Shown in pieces: positions 1 to 8,594 of a stretch of DNA of 44,018 bases. The notes under the pieces were generated by a model. It ran no database searches, was not told the DNA's origin, and was given only the letters and a program-made list of their open reading frames with translations. The first letter of the stretch is position 1; the number at the start of each line of letters is the position of its first letter. Source of the stretch: CAZWBR01 sp964404205. Lineage in GTDB: Bacteria; Bacteroidota; Bacteroidia; Bacteroidales; Prolixibacteraceae. The DNA is taken from positions 1 through 44,018 of the forward strand of contig CAYOJD010000011.1 of assembly GCA_964404205.1 (NCBI GenBank), read 5' to 3'. A program made the translations under genes and the position numbers.

Positions 1-1074
1 GCTTGAAACAATGATGTCGCCTTCTGATAGCCCTTCGAGAATCTCGACCACACCATTATAGTCGACACCGGTTTTGACCGGTTGCCGTGCGGCAATCCAC
101 TGCGCGCCATCCTGACGGGCTACATAAACAAATTTGCCGCTCTGGTTGCTCTGCACATTGTTGACCGGCAGGCAAAGGGCTTTTTCGTTGGTGTAGTCGT
201 TGATTTTGACATAGGCAATCATATTGGCCCGAAGTTCTACCTCGCCCGACTGCAGTTTACATTCGACCTTGAAAGTGCGGTTCGACGGGTCGATAAAGCG
301 GCTGGTGAAATGCAAGGTTGTGGCAATCTCTTTTCCCAAATCGGGGAAACTGACGATAACCTGATTGCCGTTTTTGATACGGGTGGCGAAATTTTCCGAA
401 ACTTCGGCTTCGACTTTAGCCGTGCTCATGTTGATGATGCGGATGACCGAGTTGGGTGCTCCGGGCGATGCCAGTTGGCCCACCTTTAGCGGAACATCCT
501 CAACCGTACCGTTGATGGGCGATGTAACCCGCATCAGGGCAATCTGTTCGTCGATGGTTTTGATGCGCCTTTCGAGCGACTCTTTGTTGGCTTTGGCTTG
601 AAGAAACTGCACTTCGCTGCCAATATTTTTCTCCCACAACGCTTTTTGTTTGTTGAAGATGGTGGTGGCCAAATCGAGTTGGGTTTGTATCTCGTTTTTC
701 GACTCTTTCAATACCATATCGTCGAGCGCAGCCAGCAGCTGGCCTCTCTTCACGGCCATCCCTTCTTTGGCATAAACGGCCGTGACAATACCGGGCGATT
801 GCGGGCTGACCGATACATTCTGGTCGGCATCGACAATGCCTTGTACTTCGATAAAGTGGCTAAAAACCGAGTTGGAGATGGTATCGATTTTGACTGCTAC
901 GGCTTTCACTTTCTCATTTTCCGATGGGTTGACAATCGCTTCGAGTTGGGCAATCTGCGTATTGAGCTGGTCGCGCTGGACCTTCAGTTGCTCGAGTTCA
1001 GCTTTTTTATCGGTTTTGGGCGCACAGGCTGCCAGTAAAACGATAAAGAGGAGAGGGATATAATTAATTTTCAT
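1..1074 (-). CDS. RND efflux periplasmic adaptor (HlyD/AcrA type), C-terminus cut by window edge
   Basis: This is the membrane-fusion subunit of a tripartite RND efflux pump, linking an inner-membrane pump to a TolC channel. The reading frame starts at an ATG (1072-1074) and stays open to position 1, so about 358 residues are visible and the C-terminus is missing. The N-terminus is a lipoprotein signal with a lipobox LAAC at residues 14-17. A short coiled coil follows (KKAELEQLKVQRDQLNTQ), then a lipoyl-like half motif around VSPQSPGIVTAVYAKEG, an alpha-helical hairpin and the beta-barrel part. It lies 6 nt downstream of the TolC-family gene and belongs to the same operon, headed by a TetR gene. 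The pump gene is expected just beyond the window (inference). Family assignment is firm; the substrate is unknown. Confidence 0.9.
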   Translation of the reverse strand, partial: MKINYIPLLFIVLLAACAPKTDKKAELEQLKVQRDQLNTQIAQLEAIVNPSENEKVKAVAVKIDTISNSVFSHFIEVQGIVDADQNVSVSPQSPGIVTAVYAKEGMAVKRGQLLAALDDMVLKESKNEIQTQLDLATTIFNKQKALWEKNIGSEVQFLQAKANKESLERRIKTIDEQIALMRVTSPINGTVEDVPLKVGQLASPGAPNSVIRIINMSTAKVEAEVSENFATRIKNGNQVIVSFPDLGKEIATTLHFTSRFIDPSNRTFKVECKLQSGEVELRANMIAYVKINDYTNEKALCLPVNNVQSNQSGKFVYVARQDGAQWIAARQPVKTGVDYNGVVEILEGLSEGDIIVSS

Positions 1075-1080
1075 ATCTGT

Positions 1081-2427
1081 TTATTTTTCAATATTTTGGT
1101 TGATGTTGAAATGTTTTTCAAGTTTTGTTTTGGCGGTGGCCAAATCATAAATGCTCTGGTAATAATTGGTCAGATTGGTGAGGTACTGGTTCTGACTGTT
1201 CATTAAATCGAGACTCGATGCGACCCCTTCGCGGTACTTCTCGAGTGTACGGTTGTAGATAACGTCGGCCAGATCTTTGCTTTTCTTCTGAATCTGGTAT
1301 TTTTCGCTTTTCAGTTTCAGGTCGCTGCGCAACTGTTCGGCTGCCATCAATAAATTGTTGGCGGTGTAAAATCTGGTATTGGTTGCTTTTTCAAGCGCCA
1401 TACGTTTTTGTGAAACAAGTGCCGAACGCTGTCCGCTGCTGAAGATGGGCAGGGCCAGATTGATGCCAATCAAATCTTTGGAGGTAAAGTCGAGAAAGGG
1501 CTTTTTCCATTTGTCCTGATACATATAGAACGCGCTGATAACCGGCAACGAATTGGATTTCTCGCGTTTGTAATCGAGTTTGGCAATCGACTCGGCAGTA
1601 TTGACAATCCTGAAATCGACATTCTGGTCGATATCGAAAACTTCGTTGACCAGTTGGCTGGCCGAAGTGACAATTTGCGTGTCGGTTTCGAGCGAATTGG
1701 TCAAGGCAATGGGCTGGCCAATTTCAATGCCCAACAGGATTTTCATCAACCGGTAAGAGAGTTCCAGATTGTTCTCGACCTGGCTGATGGCATTCTGCAA
1801 GGTGTTGGCTGTCAGTTCAAGCTGATCGACATCGGTATTTTCGACAAAGCCCTGCTTGTACTGCTCCTTGATTTCGTAAAGCGTTTTGTTGACGTTCTCG
1901 AGGTTTTGCTTCAGGATTTTGTGGCTCTCTTCGGCGACCAGAATTACATAGTAGTTGTTTACCACCGCTTCGTTGACATCGGTTACCGTTTTCTCGTGAT
2001 TATTTTCCGAAAGCTGATAATAAACTTTGGTGGCTTGAACACCAACAATATAGGCCCCGTTAAATATCAACTGCGAAACGGTAACATCGTAGGTGATATT
2101 TTGTTTTACGCCCAGTTCGATGGTGGCATCGGGGTCAGCATTCGGATCGAACGTATTGGCAGGCAGTACCGGAACTTTCGGGATAAACTGGTAGGCGGCC
2201 TTTCCGTCGATGTGCGGCAGACCAATGGCCAGTGTTTCCCAAACTTTCTTTTTGGCAATTTCAAGGTCGATGGCCGAATTGCGGACATTGGTATTCTGTT
2301 CAATGGCCATTTTTCGGGCATCGTCGAGCGAGAGCTTCAGCGTATCGGGCTGTGCCCCGGCAAGGATTGGAATCGACAACAGTGCGATCCCAAAGGTGAT
2401 TAAAGCAATTTTTCTGTCTGTTAACAT
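1081..2427 (-). CDS. TolC family outer-membrane efflux channel
   Basis: This outer-membrane channel of 448 residues forms the exit duct of an RND efflux system. It starts at ATG 2427 with a cleavable signal peptide (hydrophobic stretch ending near AGAQ, residue 26). The rest shows the two long repeated amphipathic helical regions typical of the OEP family (for example LSLDDARKMAIEQN near the N-terminus, and LEKYREGVASSLDLMNSQNQYL near the C-terminus). The length fits the family. It sits between the TetR gene (37 nt upstream) and the adaptor gene (6 nt downstream), so the three are probably co-transcribed. The order regulator-TolC-adaptor is common in Bacteroidota drug-type efflux operons. Confidence 0.92.
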   Translation of the reverse strand: MLTDRKIALITFGIALLSIPILAGAQPDTLKLSLDDARKMAIEQNTNVRNSAIDLEIAKKKVWETLAIGLPHIDGKAAYQFIPKVPVLPANTFDPNADPDATIELGVKQNITYDVTVSQLIFNGAYIVGVQATKVYYQLSENNHEKTVTDVNEAVVNNYYVILVAEESHKILKQNLENVNKTLYEIKEQYKQGFVENTDVDQLELTANTLQNAISQVENNLELSYRLMKILLGIEIGQPIALTNSLETDTQIVTSASQLVNEVFDIDQNVDFRIVNTAESIAKLDYKREKSNSLPVISAFYMYQDKWKKPFLDFTSKDLIGINLALPIFSSGQRSALVSQKRMALEKATNTRFYTANNLLMAAEQLRSDLKLKSEKYQIQKKSKDLADVIYNRTLEKYREGVASSLDLMNSQNQYLTNLTNYYQSIYDLATAKTKLEKHFNINQNIEK

Positions 2428-2464
2428 ACTTTGACAGGAGTTTAAATGAATGAATTATTGGACT

Positions 2465-3115
2465 TTAAATTATTGGACTTGTGTTGATGTCTTTGATGCG
2501 GCTTTCGAAGTATTGTAACCCTTCAGGAGTCGAAATGGCCCTGATATGGTTCTCGAACATTACCGAAAGGACCTCTTCGAAAGTGATATTGTCGAATTTG
2601 CAGATCTCAGTATTGTGCATTTCGATGAAACTGCCAAGGTATATTTTGGCGACCAGTTCAATATCGAGGTTCGGACGGTAAAGCCCTTCGGCAATGCCTT
2701 GTTCCATGTTGCGAATCATTCCGCTATGGATAAAGCCGACTTTCTTTTCAATGTATCTGTCGAAAGGGGCAGCGTAGTATTTTTTCAACTCATATTTTAA
2801 AATGGGATTAAATTGTTGAATGTCGGTGTGCACTTTCATGCTGATTTTAAGCAACTTTTCTATTGCATTAACCGGTTCGGCCAATATGGTTTCAACCTTC
2901 ACGTTCCATTGGGTGATTTCGTAGTCAAACACTTTGTCAATCAAATCTTCCTTGTTTTTGACGTGGCAATACAATGTTTTTTTCGAAATGCCTAACCGAT
3001 GGCTGATTTCGTCCATGTTGATATTTTTCAACCCGTATGTATAGAAGAGCTCCAGTACCTGTTCCAGCATGCTGTTCAGCTTTATATTTGGTGCATCAGT
3101 AGGCGTATTGATCAT
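2465..3115 (-). CDS. TetR/AcrR family transcriptional regulator
   Basis: This is a 216-residue DNA-binding repressor that probably controls its own efflux operon. The N-terminal helix-turn-helix is clear (DEISHRLGISKKTLYCHVKN, residues about 34-53). The remaining helical region is the variable ligand-binding and dimerisation domain. The frame can be extended to a TTG at 3139, but the ATG at 3115 is the better start: it gives the usual short N-terminal arm before the HTH and leaves the inverted repeat at 3131-3160 in the non-coding leader. The TolC and adaptor genes follow on the same strand. The ligand cannot be read from the sequence. Confidence 0.88.
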   Translation of the reverse strand: MINTPTDAPNIKLNSMLEQVLELFYTYGLKNINMDEISHRLGISKKTLYCHVKNKEDLIDKVFDYEITQWNVKVETILAEPVNAIEKLLKISMKVHTDIQQFNPILKYELKKYYAAPFDRYIEKKVGFIHSGMIRNMEQGIAEGLYRPNLDIELVAKIYLGSFIEMHNTEICKFDNITFEEVLSVMFENHIRAISTPEGLQYFESRIKDINTSPII

Positions 3116-3130
3116 TTTATTACACTTTTT

Positions 3131-3160
3131 AGGAAACAATTTTCACATTAAACGTTTCCT
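3131..3160. promoter_or_regulatory. candidate TetR operator (inverted repeat)
   Basis: A perfect 7-bp inverted repeat, AGGAAAC (3131-3137) and GTTTCCT (3154-3160), is separated by 16 nt. It lies 16 nt upstream of the TetR gene's ATG, between the two divergent efflux operons. The size and position fit an autoregulatory TetR operator. This is inference from dyad symmetry and location only. Confidence 0.45.
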
Positions 3161-3301
3161 TGTGCCAGGAGGTTACATTTACAGCTCAAAAATGGTTGGA
3201 AAGTTGGTGGTGAAAAACCTTTTTTCGGTAAACGGCGATATTTTATCGGCCAACAGCGTTTTTTTATCTCTCCGTCAGAAGGGGTGGGGCTTAGGCCGTG
3301 G

Positions 3302-3331
3302 TTGCGTTTGATTGCTATTTTTATAACTTTG
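3302..3331 (+). promoter_or_regulatory. Bacteroidota-type promoter of the metal-efflux operon
   Basis: TTG at 3302-3304 is followed after exactly 19 nt by TAACTTTG at 3324-3331, a perfect match to the -7 consensus TAnnTTTG. Transcription would start near 3337, about 16 nt before the ATG at 3353. A translation start at the upstream GTG (3284) would lie outside such a transcript. Confidence 0.65.
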
Positions 3332-3352
3332 CATGGACACACTTACAGTACG

Positions 3353-3775
3353 ATGGTTAAAAAGGTGATGACAATGGTGATAATGTTGTTGGCCAACACG
3401 ATTTTGTTGGTCCATGCCGTTATCCCGCATCACCACCATGCCGACAATGATATTTGCTTCGTTGCATCACATTGCCATTCAGGAGCACCCGCGACGGACA
3501 ATTGCTGTACACACCAACACCAGCACCACAGCGGCAGCGAAGAGAACTGCGTGTTGAAACAAGTTGTTGCCACCCCGCACAACGTAAATAAGTTCGATGG
3601 CAAATGCCCGGTTGCAGCCGATACCCAATTCGACTACTTTTTATCAAATGATTCGGATTGTCAAGCCGAACCGTTTCAGGTTGTTTCAAATCAAACCGGA
3701 TGGCCGCTGCCATTTATCAGGCACGATTTCCGTTTAACCGATTCTTCGGGGCTTAGGGCCCCGCCAGCTGTTTAA
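3353..3775 (+). CDS. small His/Cys-rich exported protein, possible metal-binding accessory protein
   Basis: This 140-residue protein opens the metal-efflux operon. It has an N-terminal hydrophobic signal segment (VMTMVIMLLANTILLVHAV), followed at once by HHHH and then a cluster rich in His and Cys (HCHSG, CCTHQHQHH), which looks like a metal-binding site in the periplasm or at the membrane. I do not recognise a characterised family. Similar short His-rich ORFs are common in front of CusB/CzcB-like genes in Bacteroidota (general knowledge). The start is set at ATG 3353 because a good promoter lies between it and the alternative GTG at 3284. The adaptor gene follows after 81 nt. A role as metal sponge or chaperone is inferred from composition and context. 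Confidence 0.75.
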   Translation: MVKKVMTMVIMLLANTILLVHAVIPHHHHADNDICFVASHCHSGAPATDNCCTHQHQHHSGSEENCVLKQVVATPHNVNKFDGKCPVAADTQFDYFLSNDSDCQAEPFQVVSNQTGWPLPFIRHDFRLTDSSGLRAPPAV

Positions 3776-3856
3776 TTTTTCTGCTATTTCAGTTTGAATG
3801 AGGCATCGCATAATGGATGCATCAAATTTTTATGCAAAAAATTAAACCGTTCATTT

Positions 3857-5407
3857 ATGTCTTTCAGAATTATAATGTTCGCATCGCTGCTATTGGCATT
3901 TGCAGGGTGCAATCCATCGACAAAACAAGCCGTGGCCGATCATGACCATGAACACGGCACTGAGTTAAACGGGCATTCTGCAACCGATGAGGAACATCCA
4001 AAAATACAGTACACCGCATATTCAGCCGAATTTGAAGTTTTTGCAGAAGCCGATGCCTTTGTGGCCGGCGAAGCGGCCAATGTACTCTCTCATTTTTCTC
4101 ATTTGCCCGATTTTAACGCACTTGAATCGGGTCAGGTTACGCTGGTTCTTACCGTTGACGGGAAGGAGAACCGCCAAACACTCGACGCGCCTGTTCGCAA
4201 AGGGATTTACAGTTTCGATATTACACCCGAAGTGGCCGGCAATGGTACGTTGAAATTTGAAATTGTCACCGCGCAAGGCATTTCAGCAATTGTTGTCCCC
4301 GATGTGACCATCTTTGCCGAACACCACGATGCTCACCATGCGGCCGAGGAGATGGAACAACCATCGAAGGTAAACACAACGGTATTTACCAAAGAGCAAT
4401 CATGGAAAACCGAATTTGCTACCGGCTTACCGGTACGGAAACCGATGGGGCAGATAATCAAGACTACGGCAAAGGTTTTACCGGCACCGGGCGACGAGGT
4501 ATTGGTCACTGCCAAAACAAACGGAACAATTCATCTTGGAAAGGCCGGGCTGACCGAAGGGGCGGCCGTGAGCGGGGGACAGGCGCTTTTTGCCATTTCG
4601 GGAAGCGGTTTTTCCGATCGGGATATGAAAGTGCGTTACAGCGAAGCCAAAATGAATTTCGATAAGGCTGAGGCCGATTATCAGCGGGCCAAAGAGCTGG
4701 CTGTCGATAAAATTGTATCTGACAAGGAGTTGATGGCTGTCAAAGCCAATTACGAAAATAGCAAATCGGTTTTCGACAATCTCCAGTCGAATTTCACCCC
4801 ATCGGGGCAAACCGTAACATCGCCAATAGGCGGTTTTGTGAAGCAGTTGCTGGTAGAAAATGGCCAATATGTTGAGGCAGGTACTTCGCTGGCACTTATT
4901 TCGCAAAACAAGACATTGCAACTATATGCCGAGGTCGAGCAACGTTACCAACCGTTGCTGGGAAACATTTTGTCGGCCAACATCAAGTCAATCAATGATA
5001 AAGCGGTCTATCCCCTCGATGCCCTGAATGGGAAAGTGATCTCTTACGGCCGCTCTGCCGGTAGCGATAATTACCTGATACCGGTTAACCTTCAGGTTGA
5101 TAACCGTGGCGGGTTACTTCAGGGAGGGTTCGTTGAACTCTATCTGAAAGCGGGTTCAGCAGAGCCTGTCATCACCATTCCCAACAGTGCGTTGCTCGAA
5201 GAACAGGGCAACTACTTTGTCTATGTGCAAATTAACCCCGAACTTTTCGAGAAGCGCGAAGTGAAGCCCGGTGTAACCGACGGGCTCGATACTGCCATTC
5301 TGAGCGGTTTATCCGAAACGGAAAGGGTGGTAACCCAAGGGGCTATTTTGATAAAATTGGCTCAGGCTACCGGCGCTCTCGATCCTCACTCGGGGCATGT
5401 TCATTGA
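3857..5407 (+). CDS. heavy-metal RND efflux adaptor lipoprotein (CusB/CzcB family)
   Basis: This 516-residue periplasmic adaptor belongs to an HME-RND pump. From ATG 3857 it begins with a lipoprotein signal (lipobox LAFAGC, Cys about residue 18). A His/Asp-rich stretch follows (DHDHEHG), then an extra N-terminal beta domain of roughly 110 residues before the core adaptor domains. The core includes a lipoyl-like motif (VLVTAKTNGTIHLGKAG), a helical hairpin (SEAKMNFDKAEADYQRAKEL), a barrel and a membrane-proximal part. The C-terminus ends in HSGHVH, again His-rich. A TTG start at 3794 is possible but would put 21 unlikely residues before the signal peptide. The gene lies between the His-rich small protein and the pump gene. 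Confidence 0.9.
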   Translation: MSFRIIMFASLLLAFAGCNPSTKQAVADHDHEHGTELNGHSATDEEHPKIQYTAYSAEFEVFAEADAFVAGEAANVLSHFSHLPDFNALESGQVTLVLTVDGKENRQTLDAPVRKGIYSFDITPEVAGNGTLKFEIVTAQGISAIVVPDVTIFAEHHDAHHAAEEMEQPSKVNTTVFTKEQSWKTEFATGLPVRKPMGQIIKTTAKVLPAPGDEVLVTAKTNGTIHLGKAGLTEGAAVSGGQALFAISGSGFSDRDMKVRYSEAKMNFDKAEADYQRAKELAVDKIVSDKELMAVKANYENSKSVFDNLQSNFTPSGQTVTSPIGGFVKQLLVENGQYVEAGTSLALISQNKTLQLYAEVEQRYQPLLGNILSANIKSINDKAVYPLDALNGKVISYGRSAGSDNYLIPVNLQVDNRGGLLQGGFVELYLKAGSAEPVITIPNSALLEEQGNYFVYVQINPELFEKREVKPGVTDGLDTAILSGLSETERVVTQGAILIKLAQATGALDPHSGHVH

Positions 5408-5469
5408 AAAATTAAATATGAAAAGAGAGGTGGGACGAAATCCCGCTCAAAATCTAAAATTGGAACACA

Positions 5470-8400
5470 GTGCTCAATAACATCATAAAATTTTCACTCA
5501 GGAATAAATATTTTATTTTGCTGAGTTCCTTGCTGCTGGTCGTTTTCGGTGTCCGGACAGCCACTCGGATGGATGTCGATGTTTTTCCCGACCTTACGGC
5601 CCCTACAGTGGTGGTGATGACCGATGCGCATGGTATGGCATCGGAAGAGGTAGAACGGTTGGTTACCTTTCCGATTGAGACTGCCGTGAATGGCGCAACC
5701 GATGTACGCCGCGTCCGCTCATCCTCTTCACAGGGATTTTCGTTCGTATGGGTCGAATTCGACTGGGGGACCGATATTTTTAAAGCGAGGCAGATAGTTA
5801 GCGAAAAGCTAATAACTGTTTCAACGCAAATGCCTATTGGCGTTGGTCAACCTATCCTTGCCCCTCAATCGAGTGTGATGGGCGAAATATTTTTTATTGG
5901 CATACAGGCCGACAGCACCCGCATGATGGATTTGCGGACGATTGCCGAATGGAACGTTAAGCCATTGTTGCTGGCTACCGGTGGTGTTTCGCAGGTTACC
6001 ATCATTGGCGGCGATTATAAAGAGTATCAGGTGCTGGCCAATCCCGGCTTACTGAACTTTTATCAGGTTTCGCTGGCCGAACTGGCTGATGTTTGTAAAG
6101 GCATCAGCCAAAATGCGACGGGCGGGCCGTTGCGTCAGTTTGGAAATGAATATGTTGTCCGTGGAATAGGGCGGACATCGGATATTGATGAACTGGGCAA
6201 CAGCTATGTCAAGTCGGTGAATGGTAAACCGGTAAAGGTTCGCGATGTGGCCGAAGTGAGAATTGGCAGTGCCGTAAAGATGGGTTACGCCTCGGAGAAT
6301 GGCCAACCTGCCGTAATTATCTCGGTATCGAAACAGCCCAATACCAACACACTGGATGTTACCCGGCGGATTGAAGCCAATCTTGCAACATTACAGCAAA
6401 CACTGCCCCCTGATGTACGTCTCGATACGAAGATATTCAGACAGGCCGATTTTATTTCTACGTCGGTTAGCAATGTTCAGGATGCGCTAATTGAGGGAAG
6501 CCTTTTTGTAATTGTGGTCCTTTTCCTCTTTCTGGGTAGTTTTCGAACTACGGTTATCTCATTGTTGGCTATTCCGTTATCGTTGCTGGGGGCTGTTCTG
6601 GTACTTAAACTTCTGGGACTGAACATCAATACCATGAGTTTGGGCGGAATGGCCATTGCCATCGGTTCGCTGGTGGATGATGCCATTATTGATGTCGAAA
6701 ATGTATATAAACGATTAAGGCAGAACCGACAAAAGCCTGTCGGTGAACGTGAATCGTCGTTTACCGTTGTATTTGAAGCCTCGAAAGAGATTAGGGCCTC
6801 TATTCTCAATGCCACGCTGATTATTATTGTGGCATTTATCCCGCTCTTTTTCCTTTCGGGAATGGAAGGCCGCATGTTGAGGCCGCTTGGGATTGCTTTT
6901 ATTGTCTCGCTCTTTGTTTCGCTGGTGGTGGCCATGACATTGACCCCCTTGTTGTCGAAATTACTGTTGACCGACGAAAAATATTTGGCCCGTAACGAAC
7001 AGGAAAAGTGGCTGGTACGTAAACTTGCCCATTTCTACAGCCAATCGCTGGTTTGGGCTTTGCATCACAAAAGGCTGATTCTCTATTCGACACTTGCCCT
7101 TTTTGTGGCGGCGTTGATTGCCCTTTCAACATTGGGACGGAGTTTCCTGCCTGAATTTAACGAAGGGGCACTGACACTTTCGGTGATAACTAAACCGGGG
7201 ACCTCGCTCGAAGAGAGCAACCGGTTGGGCAATTGGGTTGAAATGGAATTATTGCAGATTCCCGAAATCACCAGTACTGCACGACGTACGGGGCGTGGCG
7301 AACTGGACGAACATTCGCAGACGACCAACAGTGCGGAGATCGATGTTAATTTTGTTCTAAAAGATCGCAGCGACGAAGCATTGGTTGCCGATGTGCGAAA
7401 AAGGATTGCAACGATTCCCGGAGTGGCGGCAACGATTGGTCAACCATTGGGCCATCGAATTGACCATATGCTATCGGGGACACGGGCCAATATTGCCATC
7501 AAGCTTTTTGGTTCGGACCTGAACCGTATGTTTTCGATAGGAAACCAGATAAAAAGTTCGATAGTCGATATTCCCGGCCTGGTCGATGTGAATGTGGAGC
7601 AGCAGGTAGAGATACCTCAGGTTCAGATTCGTGCCAACCGCAATATGCTGGCCCTGTATGGCATTACCATGCAGCAGTTCAACGATTTTATTGATATCGC
7701 CTTCGGTGGCGAAAAACTGGCTGATATTTACGAAGGACAGCAAAGCTTCGATTTGATACTGAAGCTGAATTCAGACTATACCCACTCTGTTGATGGGATA
7801 AAATCGGCGTTGATGGATACCCACGACGGGAAAAAAGTCCCGTTGGGGCAGGTGGCTGAGGTGGTTTCGGTTTCAGGCCCCAGTTCGGTTAGCCGGGAGA
7901 ATGTACAACGAAAGATTGTGGTTTCGGCCAATGTTGCCGGACGCGACCTGAGGGGCGTGGTCAAAGATATTCAAAACAATGTAGCCAATTCAGTCACATT
8001 GCCCGAAGGTTACCGTGTCGAATACGGTGGTCAGTTTGAAAGCGAGGCCAAAGCATCGCAGACTTTGATGCTGGCTTCTGTGATGGCACTTTTGATTATC
8101 TTTCTGTTGCTTTTTCAGGAGTTTAAAAACTTCAAACTGGCCGGTATCATTCTGTTGAATCTACCGCTTGCACTGATTGGCGGTGTTTTTGCCATATTCT
8201 TTACTTCCGGGATAATGAGTATTCCTGCTATCATTGGCTTTATCACGCTTTTTGGCATTGCTACCCGTAACGGGATTTTGCTGATATCGCATTACCTCCA
8301 TTTGCAGAAAAAAGGGGCAGCTACCGAAGAGATGATTGTCAATGGTTCAACCGACAGGCTTAATCCAATTCTGATGACGGCCCTGACTGCTGCCCTGGCA

Positions 8401-8583
8401 CTTATCCCACTGGCCATGAGAGGCAATTTGGCCGGAAATGAAATTCAAAGCCCGATGGCCAAAGTGATTTTAGGCGGACTGCTTACATCGACCATGCTGA
8501 ATATTTACATTGTACCTATCGTTTACGGTATCCTGATAAAACGGGGCCTTTTGAAAAACGACAACAATCAGGATAACGAATAA
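5470..8583 (+). CDS. heavy-metal efflux RND pump (CzcA/CusA family)
   Basis: This 1037-residue inner-membrane proton/metal antiporter is full length for the family, with two halves each containing one TM helix, a large periplasmic loop and a block of TM helices. The TM4 proton-relay acids are present (VDDAIIDVEN: D403, E410, seven apart as in CzcA and CusA). The three metal-binding methionines of CusA do not appear to be kept: the third aligns with His666 in HRIDHML. That argues for a divalent cation rather than Cu(I). The start is GTG 5470. The next in-frame ATG falls after the first TM helix, so the GTG must be used. It lies 62 nt after the adaptor gene and 11 nt before the channel gene. 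Confidence 0.94.
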   Translation: MLNNIIKFSLRNKYFILLSSLLLVVFGVRTATRMDVDVFPDLTAPTVVVMTDAHGMASEEVERLVTFPIETAVNGATDVRRVRSSSSQGFSFVWVEFDWGTDIFKARQIVSEKLITVSTQMPIGVGQPILAPQSSVMGEIFFIGIQADSTRMMDLRTIAEWNVKPLLLATGGVSQVTIIGGDYKEYQVLANPGLLNFYQVSLAELADVCKGISQNATGGPLRQFGNEYVVRGIGRTSDIDELGNSYVKSVNGKPVKVRDVAEVRIGSAVKMGYASENGQPAVIISVSKQPNTNTLDVTRRIEANLATLQQTLPPDVRLDTKIFRQADFISTSVSNVQDALIEGSLFVIVVLFLFLGSFRTTVISLLAIPLSLLGAVLVLKLLGLNINTMSLGGMAIAIGSLVDDAIIDVENVYKRLRQNRQKPVGERESSFTVVFEASKEIRASILNATLIIIVAFIPLFFLSGMEGRMLRPLGIAFIVSLFVSLVVAMTLTPLLSKLLLTDEKYLARNEQEKWLVRKLAHFYSQSLVWALHHKRLILYSTLALFVAALIALSTLGRSFLPEFNEGALTLSVITKPGTSLEESNRLGNWVEMELLQIPEITSTARRTGRGELDEHSQTTNSAEIDVNFVLKDRSDEALVADVRKRIATIPGVAATIGQPLGHRIDHMLSGTRANIAIKLFGSDLNRMFSIGNQIKSSIVDIPGLVDVNVEQQVEIPQVQIRANRNMLALYGITMQQFNDFIDIAFGGEKLADIYEGQQSFDLILKLNSDYTHSVDGIKSALMDTHDGKKVPLGQVAEVVSVSGPSSVSRENVQRKIVVSANVAGRDLRGVVKDIQNNVANSVTLPEGYRVEYGGQFESEAKASQTLMLASVMALLIIFLLLFQEFKNFKLAGIILLNLPLALIGGVFAIFFTSGIMSIPAIIGFITLFGIATRNGILLISHYLHLQKKGAATEEMIVNGSTDRLNPILMTALTAALALIPLAMRGNLAGNEIQSPMAKVILGGLLTSTMLNIYIVPIVYGILIKRGLLKNDNNQDNE

Positions 8584-8594
8584 AAGCCCAAAAA

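Noticed and set aside
1654..2403. Long plus-strand frame of 249 codons opposite the TolC gene
   Set aside because: It is antisense to a clear TolC-family gene, has no recognisable domain, and its length reflects codon bias of the real frame.
3226..3256. Small hairpin CGATATTTTATCG between the efflux operons
   Set aside because: A 5-bp stem with a 3-nt loop, no T tract and no position relative to a gene that suggests function.
3284..3352. GTG start for the His-rich protein
   Set aside because: It would lie upstream of a perfect promoter at 3302-3331 and adds residues before the signal segment.
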